Below are positions 50,416 through 59,363 of a stretch of 64,000 nt of DNA, piece by piece (position 1 is the stretch's first letter; each line of letters starts with the position of its first letter). Source of the DNA: Micromonospora_J zhanjiangensis (GTDB lineage Bacteria; Actinomycetota; Actinomycetes; Mycobacteriales; Micromonosporaceae); the NCBI RefSeq assembly GCF_042650605.1, contig NZ_JBHSBN010000014.1, positions 1 to 64,000 on the forward strand, read 5' to 3'. A model generated the notes under the pieces. It saw only the letters and a list, made by a program, of their open reading frames with translations, made no database searches and was not told where the DNA came from. The position numbers were made by a program, and so were the translations under genes.

Positions 50416-52170
50416 TCAGACCCGGGTCAGGGCCCAGAGATGGTCGGCGGTGCCGTTGTCGCCCCACTGCAGCACCCGGGCGCCGGAGCTGGTGCTCATG
50501 TTCGTGACGCCCAGCACCAGGCCGCTGTTGACGCTCCGGATCTTGTAGCGGCCAGCGCCGTCCGGGACCGTGGTCCAGAGGTGGTCGGCGGTTCCGGTGT
50601 CGCCCCAGACGAGGGCCGTCGCGCCCTGACTGGTCGAGGCGTTCTGGATGCCGAGCACCAGACCGCTCGCCTGGTTGACGAGCTTGTACTGGTCGTTGCC
50701 GGCCGGGACGAGCGACCAGACCTGGGTCGGGCTGCCGCTGGCGGTGGCCTGGACGACGGCGGTGCCCTGCGCGGTGCCGGAGTTCTGCGTGTCGAGAAGC
50801 AAACCGCTGTTGACGTTCCCGATCCGGTAGGAGCCCGTCGGGGTCGGGTCGGGCGTGCCACCCCCGGAACCCGGCGTGATCGTGATGCGGTACGCGTCGT
50901 TGGTGGCCATCGTGATCGGTACGGAGATCGAGCCGTTGGCCGGCGTGTACGTCGCGGTCGAGACCGTGCTCGGACCGGACGAGGCAACCGTGCGGCCCAG
51001 CGACACGGTCTGCTCGACCTTCACGCTCACCGTGTTGCCGAGGCTCAGCGCGTTGAGCCCGTTGACCGTCACCGCGCAGGATCCCGAGCAGTGGCCGGCG
51101 ACGATGCTGACCTGGTTGCGGCTCGGGGGGACGGCGGCGAAGCCGTCGATGCCGGTCTGCCCGGGTGGCGTCGTGACGACCATGTCACCGCTCATGGCGC
51201 CGTACCAGGTGTAGAGCCAGTACGCGGCGTTGGGACTGCCGCCCCGGGCGGTCAGCAGGTCGCCGAGGGTGCCGGACTGGTTCCAGAAGGCCAGTTCGGC
51301 GTCGCGGATGCCGAGCCGCTCGAACTTGGCGATGTAACCGACGAGCGGACCGGGGAGGCCGACCTCGCTGGGCGAGGCGTACTCCTCGATCGCGATCGGC
51401 CGGCGGGCGATGCCGAGCTGGTCCTCGATGGCCTGTACGGCGGCCACGTCACCGGCGATCTTCGAGGAGGAGGACAACTCGTGCCAGGCGAGGATGTCGG
51501 GCACGGTGTTCGTCGCGACGGCGTTCTGCAGGAACGTGCGCATGCCGCTGATGTTGTCCGAGAAGCTCGGGCCCTGGATCGGCTTCGTGGCGTCGATCGA
51601 GCGGACCTGACGGAAGGTCGTCGTCCAGAAGTTCTCGTAGCTGCCGTTGGCCGACTGCCACGTGTTGTCCGACTCGTTCCACAACTCGTAGGCGGAGATG
51701 CTGTTGTAGTAGGACGACTGCTTCATCGCGGTGATCTGCGAGTTGACGAAGGGCGTCCAGGTATTCCAGCTGAACTGGTAGGGCCAACCGGCGTAGTAGT
51801 CGGAGAGCCGGTTGACGAGCTTCGCGCCGACGCTGACCGCCGTCGGTGCCACCACCGAGATGTCACCGGTGGGCTGCTGGCGGCCACCCGCCGGCATCTG
51901 GACGAAGGTGTTCGGCTTGATGGCCTGAGCGAGGGACACCGACGGCTGGGTGGCGTTCGCGAGGCCGTACAGGCTGCCGGTCGCGACGTGCGTCACCGGG
52001 CGCAAGGTCTGGTTGGCGTTCACCACGAGCGTGTTGGTCGCGGCCGCGGCCGAGGCCGGGGCGAGGACGAAACCGGTGGACCCCAGCCCGAGCGCGAGCG
52101 CCGCGACCGAGGCCGCGATCGCCGTACGCCGGGCTGTTCGGTGTCGGTCCGCCTGGACGGTACGCGTCAT
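50416..52170 (-). CDS. Secreted clan GH-A glycoside hydrolase with C-terminal RICIN module
   Basis: 584 residues. Twin-Arg-like basic start (RHRTARRTAIAASVAALALGL) and Ala-rich cleavage site. The catalytic TIM barrel (about 60-350) shows YELWNESDNTWQ, whose Glu is the likely acid/base, and PIAIEEYASP, with the likely nucleophile Glu, as in clan GH-A (GH39/GH5-like; family not certain). A small beta domain (VSLGRTVASSGPSTV; VPITMATNDAYRITITPG) leads to a RICIN beta-trefoil (about 455-584) with three VWS/LWT/LWA QxW-type repeats. ATG at 52170 follows GGAAGGAC. The LacI operator and promoter are at 52330-52375. Together with GH127 it probably attacks arabinofuranosyl-containing glycans. Confidence 0.8.
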   Translation of the reverse strand: MTRTVQADRHRTARRTAIAASVAALALGLGSTGFVLAPASAAAATNTLVVNANQTLRPVTHVATGSLYGLANATQPSVSLAQAIKPNTFVQMPAGGRQQPTGDISVVAPTAVSVGAKLVNRLSDYYAGWPYQFSWNTWTPFVNSQITAMKQSSYYNSISAYELWNESDNTWQSANGSYENFWTTTFRQVRSIDATKPIQGPSFSDNISGMRTFLQNAVATNTVPDILAWHELSSSSKIAGDVAAVQAIEDQLGIARRPIAIEEYASPSEVGLPGPLVGYIAKFERLGIRDAELAFWNQSGTLGDLLTARGGSPNAAYWLYTWYGAMSGDMVVTTPPGQTGIDGFAAVPPSRNQVSIVAGHCSGSCAVTVNGLNALSLGNTVSVKVEQTVSLGRTVASSGPSTVSTATYTPANGSISVPITMATNDAYRITITPGSGGGTPDPTPTGSYRIGNVNSGLLLDTQNSGTAQGTAVVQATASGSPTQVWSLVPAGNDQYKLVNQASGLVLGIQNASTSQGATALVWGDTGTADHLWTTVPDGAGRYKIRSVNSGLVLGVTNMSTSSGARVLQWGDNGTADHLWALTRV

Positions 52171-52329
52171 GCTGCTTGTCCTTCCGTAGCTGTGCGTCCC
52201 GTGTCCCGGCGGGACGCGGGCTACTCGTTCCGGAACGGTCGGCCCGTGCGGTGGCGGCAGGAACCGTGACGGCGGGTCGGACCGGGCGGCCCGCCGGGTC
52301 GCACCGGCCATGATCGACGGGAACGGGCC

Positions 52330-52375
52330 GGAAATCGTTTGCCTGAATGTAGTGAGCCTATTTCCGGCATGTCAA
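52330..52375 (-). promoter_or_regulatory. Promoter and LacI operator of RICIN glycosidase gene
   Basis: Minus strand: TTGACA (52370-52375), TACATT (52346-52351, spacing 18), then operator GGCAAACGATTTCC (52330-52343) lying at or just after the start site. The operator fits GGnAAnCGnTTnCC exactly. The leader to the start codon is about 165 nt. Confidence 0.7.
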
Positions 52376-52489
52376 GTGGTCGATGTCGATGTCTGCTCCG
52401 GCTCGTCGGCCGGACCCGGCCCCCGACGGTGACCGTCGGAGCCGACGCCGGGTACTCGACCGGGTGCGTGGCGGGTGGCCCGGACCGCC

Positions 52490-53515
52490 TCAGACCGCCG
52501 TGGAGGCGCGCGGGATCAGGCGGCTGGGCAGGGTGTGCCGGCCGGGGGCGGGTGCGCCGTTGATGGCACCCAGCAGCAGCTCGGCGGCCGCCCGGCCGAT
52601 CCCTTCGAGATCCATGTCGACGCTGGTGAGGGCCGGCCGGCAGCCGTCCACCATGACGTCCCAGTTGTCGAACCCGACCAGGGCGACGTCGTCGGGGACG
52701 CGGCGACCGGCACCCTGCACGGCCTCGGCGAGGCCGCGGGCGATCTGGTCGCTGCCGCAGAACACCGCGTCCACGTCGACGCCGGTGGACAGCAGGATGC
52801 CGGCCGCCTGCCGGCCCCACGCCTCGCTCCACTCGCCGAACTGCACCGGCGCGACCAGTTCCAGGCCGGCGGCGGCCAGCGTCCGTACGGTGGCCGCCGC
52901 CCGGACGGTGGCCGAGTGGTGGTGCTCGGGTCCGGTGACGTGTGCGATGCGTCGTCGGCCCACGGTCAGCAGGTGCTCCACCGCCCGACGGGCGCCGTCG
53001 GCCTCGTCCGGGACCACGGAGCAGTCCCGCGGGTCGGTCGAGCTGATGAACGCGTAGACCACCGGCACCGGCAGGCCGGCGCCGATCGGTGCCCGGGCCT
53101 GCGTGCGGCGACCGGTCACGATGATGCCGTCCACCTGCCGGCTCAGCAGCGTACGCAGGTAGTACTGCTCGCGGATCGGGTCGTCGCGGGCGTCGCAGAG
53201 GAACACCGACACCTGCCCGGCGCCCAGGGCGTCCTCGGCGCCGATCAGCAGCGGGATGCTGAACCGGCCGATGCTGTCGGTGGTGATCATGCCGACCGTG
53301 TAGGTGCGGCCCGACTGCAGGCTGCGGGCGGTGGCGTTGGCCACGAAGCCGAGCTGCTCGGCCGCCTCCTGGACGCGTTGCCGCGTCTCCGGTCGCAACG
53401 TGCCGCGGCCGTTGAGCGCCTTGGACGCGGTCCCCGGGGAGACTCCGGCGAGAGCCGCGACCTCGACGATGGTGGCGGCCCGGCCGGTCGAGGCGGTTCT
53501 CCCGAATGTGCCCAG
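52490..53515 (-). CDS. LacI-family repressor, apparent CTG start
   Basis: 341 residues from CTG at 53515. The HTH, TIVEVAALAGVSPGTASKALNG, with hinge VQEAAEQLGFVANATARSL, is complete only with this start. The next in-frame conventional codon (TTG 53398) would remove the HTH. Upstream, GGGGAGGAAACG precedes CTG, and an in-frame TAG lies at about 53553, with no ATG, GTG or TTG between. Periplasmic-binding-protein-like core: YTVGMITTDSIGRFSIPLLIGAEDAL, VDAVFCGSDQIARGLAEAV, DVALVGFDNWDVM. It lies between two operators matching its family consensus and probably senses an arabinose-derived sugar. Confidence 0.88.
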   Translation of the reverse strand: MGTFGRTASTGRAATIVEVAALAGVSPGTASKALNGRGTLRPETRQRVQEAAEQLGFVANATARSLQSGRTYTVGMITTDSIGRFSIPLLIGAEDALGAGQVSVFLCDARDDPIREQYYLRTLLSRQVDGIIVTGRRTQARAPIGAGLPVPVVYAFISSTDPRDCSVVPDEADGARRAVEHLLTVGRRRIAHVTGPEHHHSATVRAAATVRTLAAAGLELVAPVQFGEWSEAWGRQAAGILLSTGVDVDAVFCGSDQIARGLAEAVQGAGRRVPDDVALVGFDNWDVMVDGCRPALTSVDMDLEGIGRAAAELLLGAINGAPAPGRHTLPSRLIPRASTAV

Positions 53516-53562
53516 CGTTTCCTCCCCGTTTCCGAGATCGGTAACCAGACTCTAACTTTTGC

Positions 53563-53591
53563 TTGACATGCCTGCAAGGCATCCATAGCGT
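53563..53591 (+). promoter_or_regulatory. Promoter of sugar ABC transporter operon
   Basis: TTGACA (53563-53568) and TAGCGT (53586-53591) with 17-bp spacing. The first ten bases, TTGACATGCC, are identical to the promoter at 52366-52375. A small palindrome ATGCCTGCAAGGCAT fills the spacer. Confidence 0.65.
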
Positions 53592-53595
53592 TCTC

Positions 53596-53609
53596 GGCAA
53601 TCGTTTTCC
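53596..53609. promoter_or_regulatory. LacI operator of ABC transporter/GH127 operon
   Basis: GGCAATCGTTTTCC matches GGnAAnCGnTTnCC and covers the predicted transcription start. It is 44 bp before the binding-protein start codon. Confidence 0.7.
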
Positions 53610-53652
53610 CTAGCGCCGTCACCACCTCGTCCGCGAGTCAAGGGGTATCGAT

Positions 53653-54903
53653 ATGACAGTCTCCCGCCGAGCGCTGAGCGCGATGGCCGCCATCTCGGCC
53701 GCCGCCTTCCTGATCACCGCCTGCTCGCACGACGGCGGCGGGCCCGCCTCGTCCGGTGCCGCCGGCGGGACATACCAGATCTGGGATCCGTACCCGCAGT
53801 TCGACGGCTCGTCCGACTGGGCGAAGCTGCTGCAGAAATGCGGCACCGACGCCGGTGTCACGGTCAAGCGCACCGGCTTCGACACCACCGACCTGACCAA
53901 CAAGGCGTTGCTCGCCGCCCAGCAGAACAACTCCCCGGACGTGCTGATCGTGGACAATCCGGTGGTCTCCACGCTGGCCGAGGCGGGCGTGCTCACCACC
54001 ACCGCGGACACCAAGGTCGACACCTCCGCCGTGGAGCCCAACCTGCTCGCCGCCGGCCAACTGGACGGCAAGACCTACGGCATTCCGATCGGCGCCAACA
54101 CGCTCGCGCTCTACTACAACAAGAAGGTGCTGGACGCCGCGAAGGTCGACCCCGCCACGGTCAAGGACTGGCCGTCCCTCACCGCCGCCCTGGCAAAGGT
54201 GAAGGCAGCCGGCAAGAAGGGCATCACCTTCTCCGCGATCGGTACGGAGGAGGGCTCGTTCCAGTTCCTGCCCTGGTTCTGGGGCGCCGGCGCCAACCTG
54301 ACCCAACTCGACTCCGACCAGGGCGTCGCCGCGCTGACCCTGTGGACCGACTGGCTCACGAAGGGTTACGCGCCCAACTCGGTGCTGAACAACACCCAGA
54401 CCACGAGCTGGCAGGAGTTCGCCACCGGTGACTTCGCCTTCGCCGAGAACGGCACCTGGCAACTGGCGAACGCCAAGAAGGCCGGCTTCGAGTACGGCAT
54501 CATCCCGATCCCCGGTCGGGGTGGCGGCACCGCCCCGGCGCCGACCGGCGGTGAGTTCGTCACCGCCCCCGTTCAGTCCGACGCCGGCCGGTACGCCACC
54601 GCGGAGAAGCTGATCGGCTGCCTGACCAGTTCCGACAACGCCTACGCCACCGACACCACGCTGTCCTACGTGGCAGCGACCGAGACGGTGCAGCGCAAGC
54701 AGGTCGAGGCGAACCGGGACCTGACCGTGTGGGTCGCCGCGGTCCAGGCGGCGAAGGGCCGCACCAGCGACAACCTCGGCACCAAGTACCCGAAGATCTC
54801 CGAGCCGATGTGGACCGCGTTCCAGGGTGCCCTGTCCGGCGGGAAGTCCCCGCGGGACGCGTTGTCCACGGCGCAGACCGCGGCCGCGGCGGCCACCAGG
54901 TGA
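53653..54903 (+). CDS. Sugar ABC transporter substrate-binding lipoprotein
   Basis: 416 residues of the MalE/family-1 type. Lipoprotein signal RRALSAMAAISAAAFLITAC with lipobox ITAC, then a mature protein with YQIWDPYPQFDGSSDWAKLLQKC, NNSPDVLIVDNPVV, YGIPIGANTLALYYNKKVLDAAKVDP and DFAFAENGTWQLANA. It captures the imported oligosaccharide, probably an arabino-oligosaccharide given the operon. ATG follows AAGGGGTATCGAT. No ATPase gene is present, as usual for CUT1 systems that share MsiK. Confidence 0.92.
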   Translation: MTVSRRALSAMAAISAAAFLITACSHDGGGPASSGAAGGTYQIWDPYPQFDGSSDWAKLLQKCGTDAGVTVKRTGFDTTDLTNKALLAAQQNNSPDVLIVDNPVVSTLAEAGVLTTTADTKVDTSAVEPNLLAAGQLDGKTYGIPIGANTLALYYNKKVLDAAKVDPATVKDWPSLTAALAKVKAAGKKGITFSAIGTEEGSFQFLPWFWGAGANLTQLDSDQGVAALTLWTDWLTKGYAPNSVLNNTQTTSWQEFATGDFAFAENGTWQLANAKKAGFEYGIIPIPGRGGGTAPAPTGGEFVTAPVQSDAGRYATAEKLIGCLTSSDNAYATDTTLSYVAATETVQRKQVEANRDLTVWVAAVQAAKGRTSDNLGTKYPKISEPMWTAFQGALSGGKSPRDALSTAQTAAAAATR

Positions 54904-55856
54904 CCACGGCGCGGGAGCTGCCGGCCCGGACGGCGACCCCGGCCCCCGTCCGGGCCGCCGCCGTCCGGAGCCGGCGACGCCGGTCGGAGCAGTGGGTGGC
55001 CTGGGCGTTCCTCGCCCCGGTCGTGATCTATCTGCTGGCCTTCTACGCCTACCCGCTCTACCGCAACCTCGACCTGAGCCTGCGGCACTACACGGTCCGT
55101 TCGTTCGTGCGGGGCGACGCCCCGTTCAGCGGCCTGGACAACTACCGGACCGTGGTGTCGGATCCGACCTTCTGGCCGGCGCTGCTGCACACGGTCACCT
55201 TCACCGGCGTCTCGTTGGTCTTCCAGTTCACCATCGGGTTGACGCTGGCGGTCTTCTTCACCCAGCACTTCCGGCTGGCGGCGACGCTGCGCGCGCTGTT
55301 CCTCGTACCGTGGCTGCTGCCACTGATCGTCAGCGCCTCGACCTGGTCGTGGCTGCTGAACAGCGATTCGGGGCTGGTCAACGCGGTGTTGCGGGCGGCG
55401 GGATTCGACGGGGTGAACTGGCTGACCTCGCCGACCTGGGCGCTGACCAGCGTGATCATCGCGAACATCTGGATCGGCATACCGTTCAACCTGGTCGTGC
55501 TCTACAGCGGTCTGCAGGCCATCCCGGACGAGATCCACGAGGCCGCGGCGCTGGACGGCGCGTCCGGTTGGCAGCGGTTCTGGCGGGTCACGTTCCCGTT
55601 GCTGCGGCCCGTCTCGGCGGTCGTCCTGCTGCTCGGACTGGTCTACACGCTCAAGGTCTTCGACCTCATCTGGATCATGACGAAGGGCGGGCCGACCGAC
55701 TCGTCGACCACGTTCGCCACCTGGTCCTACCGCTTCAGTTTCGGCAACCTGCTGCCGCAGTTCGGCCCGGGGGCGGCGGTCGGCAACCTGCTGATCATCA
55801 TGGCGATGATCTTCGGCCTGCTCTACGTCCGGCTCCAGCGGAGACAACTGTCGTGA
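54900..55856 (+). CDS. Sugar ABC transporter permease (MalF-like)
   Basis: 318 residues, six hydrophobic helices. The start AFLAPVVIYLLAFYAYPLYRNLDLSLRHY is typical of CUT1 permeases, and the cytoplasmic EAA loop reads EIHEAAALDGASGWQRFWRVTFPLL. The GTG start overlaps the binding-protein stop by GTGA. Confidence 0.93.
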   Translation: MTTARELPARTATPAPVRAAAVRSRRRRSEQWVAWAFLAPVVIYLLAFYAYPLYRNLDLSLRHYTVRSFVRGDAPFSGLDNYRTVVSDPTFWPALLHTVTFTGVSLVFQFTIGLTLAVFFTQHFRLAATLRALFLVPWLLPLIVSASTWSWLLNSDSGLVNAVLRAAGFDGVNWLTSPTWALTSVIIANIWIGIPFNLVVLYSGLQAIPDEIHEAAALDGASGWQRFWRVTFPLLRPVSAVVLLLGLVYTLKVFDLIWIMTKGGPTDSSTTFATWSYRFSFGNLLPQFGPGAAVGNLLIIMAMIFGLLYVRLQRRQLS

Positions 55857-56662
55857 GGAAGTCGCTGAAGACCCTGCTCGGTCTCGTGCTGACCGCGATC
55901 ATGCTGTTCCCGGTCTACTGGATGGTCAACGTCTCCTTCACCAGGGACACCGACATGCGGCGCGACCCGCCCCCGCTGTTCCCGGTGCACGGCACCACCG
56001 AGGGCTACCGCGCCGTGCTCGACCAGCAACTGCCCTACCTGGGCACCAGCCTGCTCATCGGTCTCGGCACGGTGGCGCTCACCGTGACGCTGTCCGCGCC
56101 GGCCGGTTACTCGCTGGCCAGGCTGCGACCGCGCGGCGGGGGCGTGCTCTCCTTCGTCCTGCTCATGGCCCAGATGATCCCGGCGATCATCATGGCGATG
56201 GGGTTCTACGCCATCTACCTGCGCCTCGGCGTCCTGAACAACGCGGCCGGCCTGATCCTGGCGGACTCCACCATCGCGGTGCCGTTCGGCGTTTTGATCT
56301 TCACGGCCTTCATGTCCGGGATCCCGGCCGAACTCACCGCGGCCGCGGTCGTCGACGGCGCCGGACCGTTCCGGATCTTCTGGTCGATCATCGTGCCGAT
56401 CAGCCGGAACGTCATCGTCACGGTGTCGCTCTTCGCCTTCCTCTGGGCATGGTCCGACTTCGTCTTCGCCACCACGTTGGACGGCGGCGGCAGCGCCCAG
56501 CCGATCACCCTCGGCATCTACCGCTACATCGGCAACAACAACCAGCAGTGGAACGCGATCATGGCCACCGCGGTCGTCGCGTCGATTCCCGCGACGCTGT
56601 TGCTCGTTCTGGCGCAGCGCTACGTGGCAGCCGGCGTCACCGCCGGTGCCGTGAAGGATTGA
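55853..56662 (+). CDS. Sugar ABC transporter permease (MalG-like)
   Basis: 269 residues; KTLLGLVLTAIMLFPVYWMVNVSFT begins helix 1. The EAA-type loop is ELTAAAVVDGAGPFRIFWSIIVPI. GTG at 55853 overlaps the previous stop (GTGA). It pairs with the MalF-like subunit to form the channel. Confidence 0.93.
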   Translation: MRKSLKTLLGLVLTAIMLFPVYWMVNVSFTRDTDMRRDPPPLFPVHGTTEGYRAVLDQQLPYLGTSLLIGLGTVALTVTLSAPAGYSLARLRPRGGGVLSFVLLMAQMIPAIIMAMGFYAIYLRLGVLNNAAGLILADSTIAVPFGVLIFTAFMSGIPAELTAAAVVDGAGPFRIFWSIIVPISRNVIVTVSLFAFLWAWSDFVFATTLDGGGSAQPITLGIYRYIGNNNQQWNAIMATAVVASIPATLLLVLAQRYVAAGVTAGAVKD

Positions 56663-56670
56663 GGAACCAC

Positions 56671-58635
56671 ATGACCGGTCCCGCCGCGCCCACCCCGTCG
56701 GCCCTCGCCACCCTGCATCCGCTGCCGCTGTCGGCCGTCCGGCTGCATCCGGACGGACTGCTTGGCGGCTGGCAGGAACGCAACGCGACGGCCACTCTGC
56801 CGCACTGCGTCGACCGGATCGGCGCCCACGGCAACCTCGCCAACCTGCGCCGGGTCACCGGTGACGTGGACACCGAGTTCGCCGGCATGTGGTTCGCCGA
56901 CACCGACGTGTACAAGACGCTGGAGGCCGTGGCCTGGGAGACCGGTCGCACCGGCGGATCGTCCGAGTTCCTCACCGACGTCGCGGCGCTGCTGGAGAAG
57001 GCGCAGGAGCCGGACGGCTACCTGAACTCGTACTACCAGGTCGATCGCCGCGACCAGCGGTGGACCGACCTGGGGTTCAGCCACGAGATGTACTCGGCGG
57101 GCCACCTCGTCCAGGCGGCCGTCGCCGCGGCGCGCGGCGCCGCCGACGACCTGGCCGCCGGGCAGTTGGTGGCGGTGGCGCGGCGCTTCGCGGACCTGCT
57201 GGTACGCCGTTTCGGCCCGGCCGGGGCGGAGACGATCGACGGCCATCCGGAGGTGGAGACCGCGCTCGTCGAGCTGTACCGGCTCACCGGCCACCGGCCC
57301 TACCTCGACCAGGCCCGACGCTTCCTCGACCTGCGCGGCCACGGCCGGCTCGGCGAGGGCCGGTTCGGGCCGCGCTACTGGCAGGACGACACACCGATCC
57401 GGGAACAGGACGAGGCGGTCGGACACGCGGTGCGGCAGCAGTACCTGCTGGCCGGCGCCGTGGACGTGGCGGTCGAGACCGGGGACGCCGGACTGCTCGC
57501 CGCCGCCGAGCGGGTGTGGCGGGCGGCGCTGACCAGCAAGACGTACCTGACCGGCGGCCAGGGGTCACGGCACAAGGACGAGTCCTTCGGTGACCCGTAC
57601 GAGCTGCCGCCGGACCGGGCGTACGCCGAGACGTGCGCGGCCATCGGCAGTTTCCAGACCGCGTGGCGGCTGCTGCTGGCCACCGGCGGGTCCGGGTACG
57701 CCGAGGAGATGGAGCGCCTGCTGTACAACGGCATCGCGGCCAGCACCGCGGTCGACGGCAGGGCGTTCTTCTACTCCAACCCGCTGCAGCTGCGCACCGG
57801 GCACGACGGTTCGCACGAGGACACGCCGTCCCAGCGGCTCGGCTGGTACTCCTGCGCGTGCTGCCCGCCCAACCTGGCCCGGCTGATGGCCTCGCTGCAC
57901 GCGTACGCCGCGACGGGCGACGCCCGGGGCATGCAGATCCACCTGTACGCGGCCGGCACGATCACCGCGGCCGGACGCACCGTCCAGGTCCGTACCGACT
58001 ACCCGTGGGACGAGCGGATCAGCATCACGGTGACCGAGGTGGCGGACGGTCCGTGGACCCTGGCGCTGCGGGTGCCGGCCTGGTGCCGGGACGTCCGGCT
58101 CGCCGTGAACGGGTCACCGGCCCGGGTCGACGTCCGGGAGGGTTACCTGCGGCTGACCCGCTCCTGGCGCGGTGGCGACCAGGTCGAACTCGTCCTGGCC
58201 ATGCCGCCCCGGCTGATCGCCGCGCACCCCCGGGTGGACGCGGTCCGCGGCAGCGTGGCGATCGCCCGTGGCCCGGTCGTCTACTGCCTCGAACACGCCG
58301 ACCTGCCGGTTACCCTCGACGGGACGTCCTTCGAGGAACTGGAACTGGATCCGGCGTCGCCGCTCGCCGTCGCGACCGGCGACGATCTCGCGCCCGTCAC
58401 GATCGACGTCCCCCTGCGGGTCCGTACCGCGTCGGCCGACGCGCTGTACTCGGCGTACGTGCCGGCGGAGCGCGGCGGCACGCCGAGCCTGACCGTTCCC
58501 GCGATCCCGTATTTCCTGTGGGCCAACCGGGAACCGGGGCCCATGCGGGTCTGGATCCCGGTGGCGGCGGGGAATGCGCTTCCGGATGCCCACGGGAAGG
58601 TCCGCGGCACCACCGTCAGCCGCGACGGGCGGTGA
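56671..58635 (+). CDS. GH127 beta-L-arabinofuranosidase
   Basis: 654 residues, no signal peptide, so it acts on imported oligosaccharide. (alpha/alpha)6-barrel landmarks: GFSHEMYSAGHLVQAAVA, KDESFGDPYELPPDRAYAETC and WYSCACCPPNLARLMAS. By alignment to HypBA1, the zinc site is Glu320, Cys322, Cys397 and Cys398, with Cys397 as nucleophile, and Glu304 is the acid/base, exactly 16 residues before Glu320 as in HypBA1. ATG at 56671 follows GATTGAGGAACCAC, 8 nt after the permease stop. It removes terminal beta-L-arabinofuranose, for example from hydroxyproline-linked arabinans. Confidence 0.92.
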   Translation: MTGPAAPTPSALATLHPLPLSAVRLHPDGLLGGWQERNATATLPHCVDRIGAHGNLANLRRVTGDVDTEFAGMWFADTDVYKTLEAVAWETGRTGGSSEFLTDVAALLEKAQEPDGYLNSYYQVDRRDQRWTDLGFSHEMYSAGHLVQAAVAAARGAADDLAAGQLVAVARRFADLLVRRFGPAGAETIDGHPEVETALVELYRLTGHRPYLDQARRFLDLRGHGRLGEGRFGPRYWQDDTPIREQDEAVGHAVRQQYLLAGAVDVAVETGDAGLLAAAERVWRAALTSKTYLTGGQGSRHKDESFGDPYELPPDRAYAETCAAIGSFQTAWRLLLATGGSGYAEEMERLLYNGIAASTAVDGRAFFYSNPLQLRTGHDGSHEDTPSQRLGWYSCACCPPNLARLMASLHAYAATGDARGMQIHLYAAGTITAAGRTVQVRTDYPWDERISITVTEVADGPWTLALRVPAWCRDVRLAVNGSPARVDVREGYLRLTRSWRGGDQVELVLAMPPRLIAAHPRVDAVRGSVAIARGPVVYCLEHADLPVTLDGTSFEELELDPASPLAVATGDDLAPVTIDVPLRVRTASADALYSAYVPAERGGTPSLTVPAIPYFLWANREPGPMRVWIPVAAGNALPDAHGKVRGTTVSRDGR

Positions 58636-58775
58636 CGAAAAGGCGCCCTGAGGGCCCGATTGGCGGTGTCGCCATCGGCCGGGCACCGGGTGTGTCGCGA
58701 CGAGCGGGCCACCGCCCCGGCCGGAGCCGAGGCGGTGGATCGCGAAGCCCCCGTCATGTCCCGCTTCGCGCCTAC

Positions 58776-59234
58776 TCAGTGGTTGTTGTTGAGCCAGATG
58801 CAGGAATTGTCGCTGCCCGTCCACCGCCAGCAGATGTGGTCGCGGGACTGCGGCCCGTACTCGCCGTCGACGGAGATCCCGAGGGCCGCCTGGACGTTGC
58901 GCAGCGCCGTCCGGGTGTAACCGCCGAAGTCGTTGTCGACACCGTTCGGGCCGAGATTCTGGCCGTAGATGCCCTGCAGCGTGCGCTGCAGCTCGCCGAC
59001 CCCGGAGTTGTGGTCGCCGCGGGTCAGCAGACAGTTGAAGTTGATGGAGCCGGTGACGTACGCCGGGATCCAGGCCGTCGCGCCCGGGGCGCCGGACCAC
59101 GTCGAGGTGTAGACGCCCGCGCCGTTGCAGTGCGGCAGGGCGGCGTGGGCGGGTGTGCCGACCGTCAGTGCGGCACCCGCGGTCGGGACGGCGAGCGCGA
59201 CCGCGAGGCCGAGGCGGAGAAGACGTCGGAGCAA
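58776..59234 (-). CDS. Secreted peptidoglycan-binding-fold protein
   Basis: 152 residues with TTG start behind AGGAGGTTGCC. Signal peptide RRLLRLGLAVALAVPTAGAALTV with AHA cleavage. The mature part has a PG_binding_1-like repeat (GVGELQRTLQGIYGQNLGPNGVDNDFGGYTRTALRNVQAALGISVDGEYG) and ends with four cysteines overall. Probably binds cell wall; no catalytic domain is present. Confidence 0.82.
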   Translation of the reverse strand: MLRRLLRLGLAVALAVPTAGAALTVGTPAHAALPHCNGAGVYTSTWSGAPGATAWIPAYVTGSINFNCLLTRGDHNSGVGELQRTLQGIYGQNLGPNGVDNDFGGYTRTALRNVQAALGISVDGEYGPQSRDHICWRWTGSDNSCIWLNNNH

Positions 59235-59363
59235 GGCAACCTCCTGGTCGAAGGACCGGTCGTACGCGCGACACTGCGGCGCGCGGCTTGCCGGACCATC
59301 GTTTCGTCCGCCGATCGCGGGAAACAGGAGCCGGACCGGAGGTTGACCGGCAGTTTCGACCGC

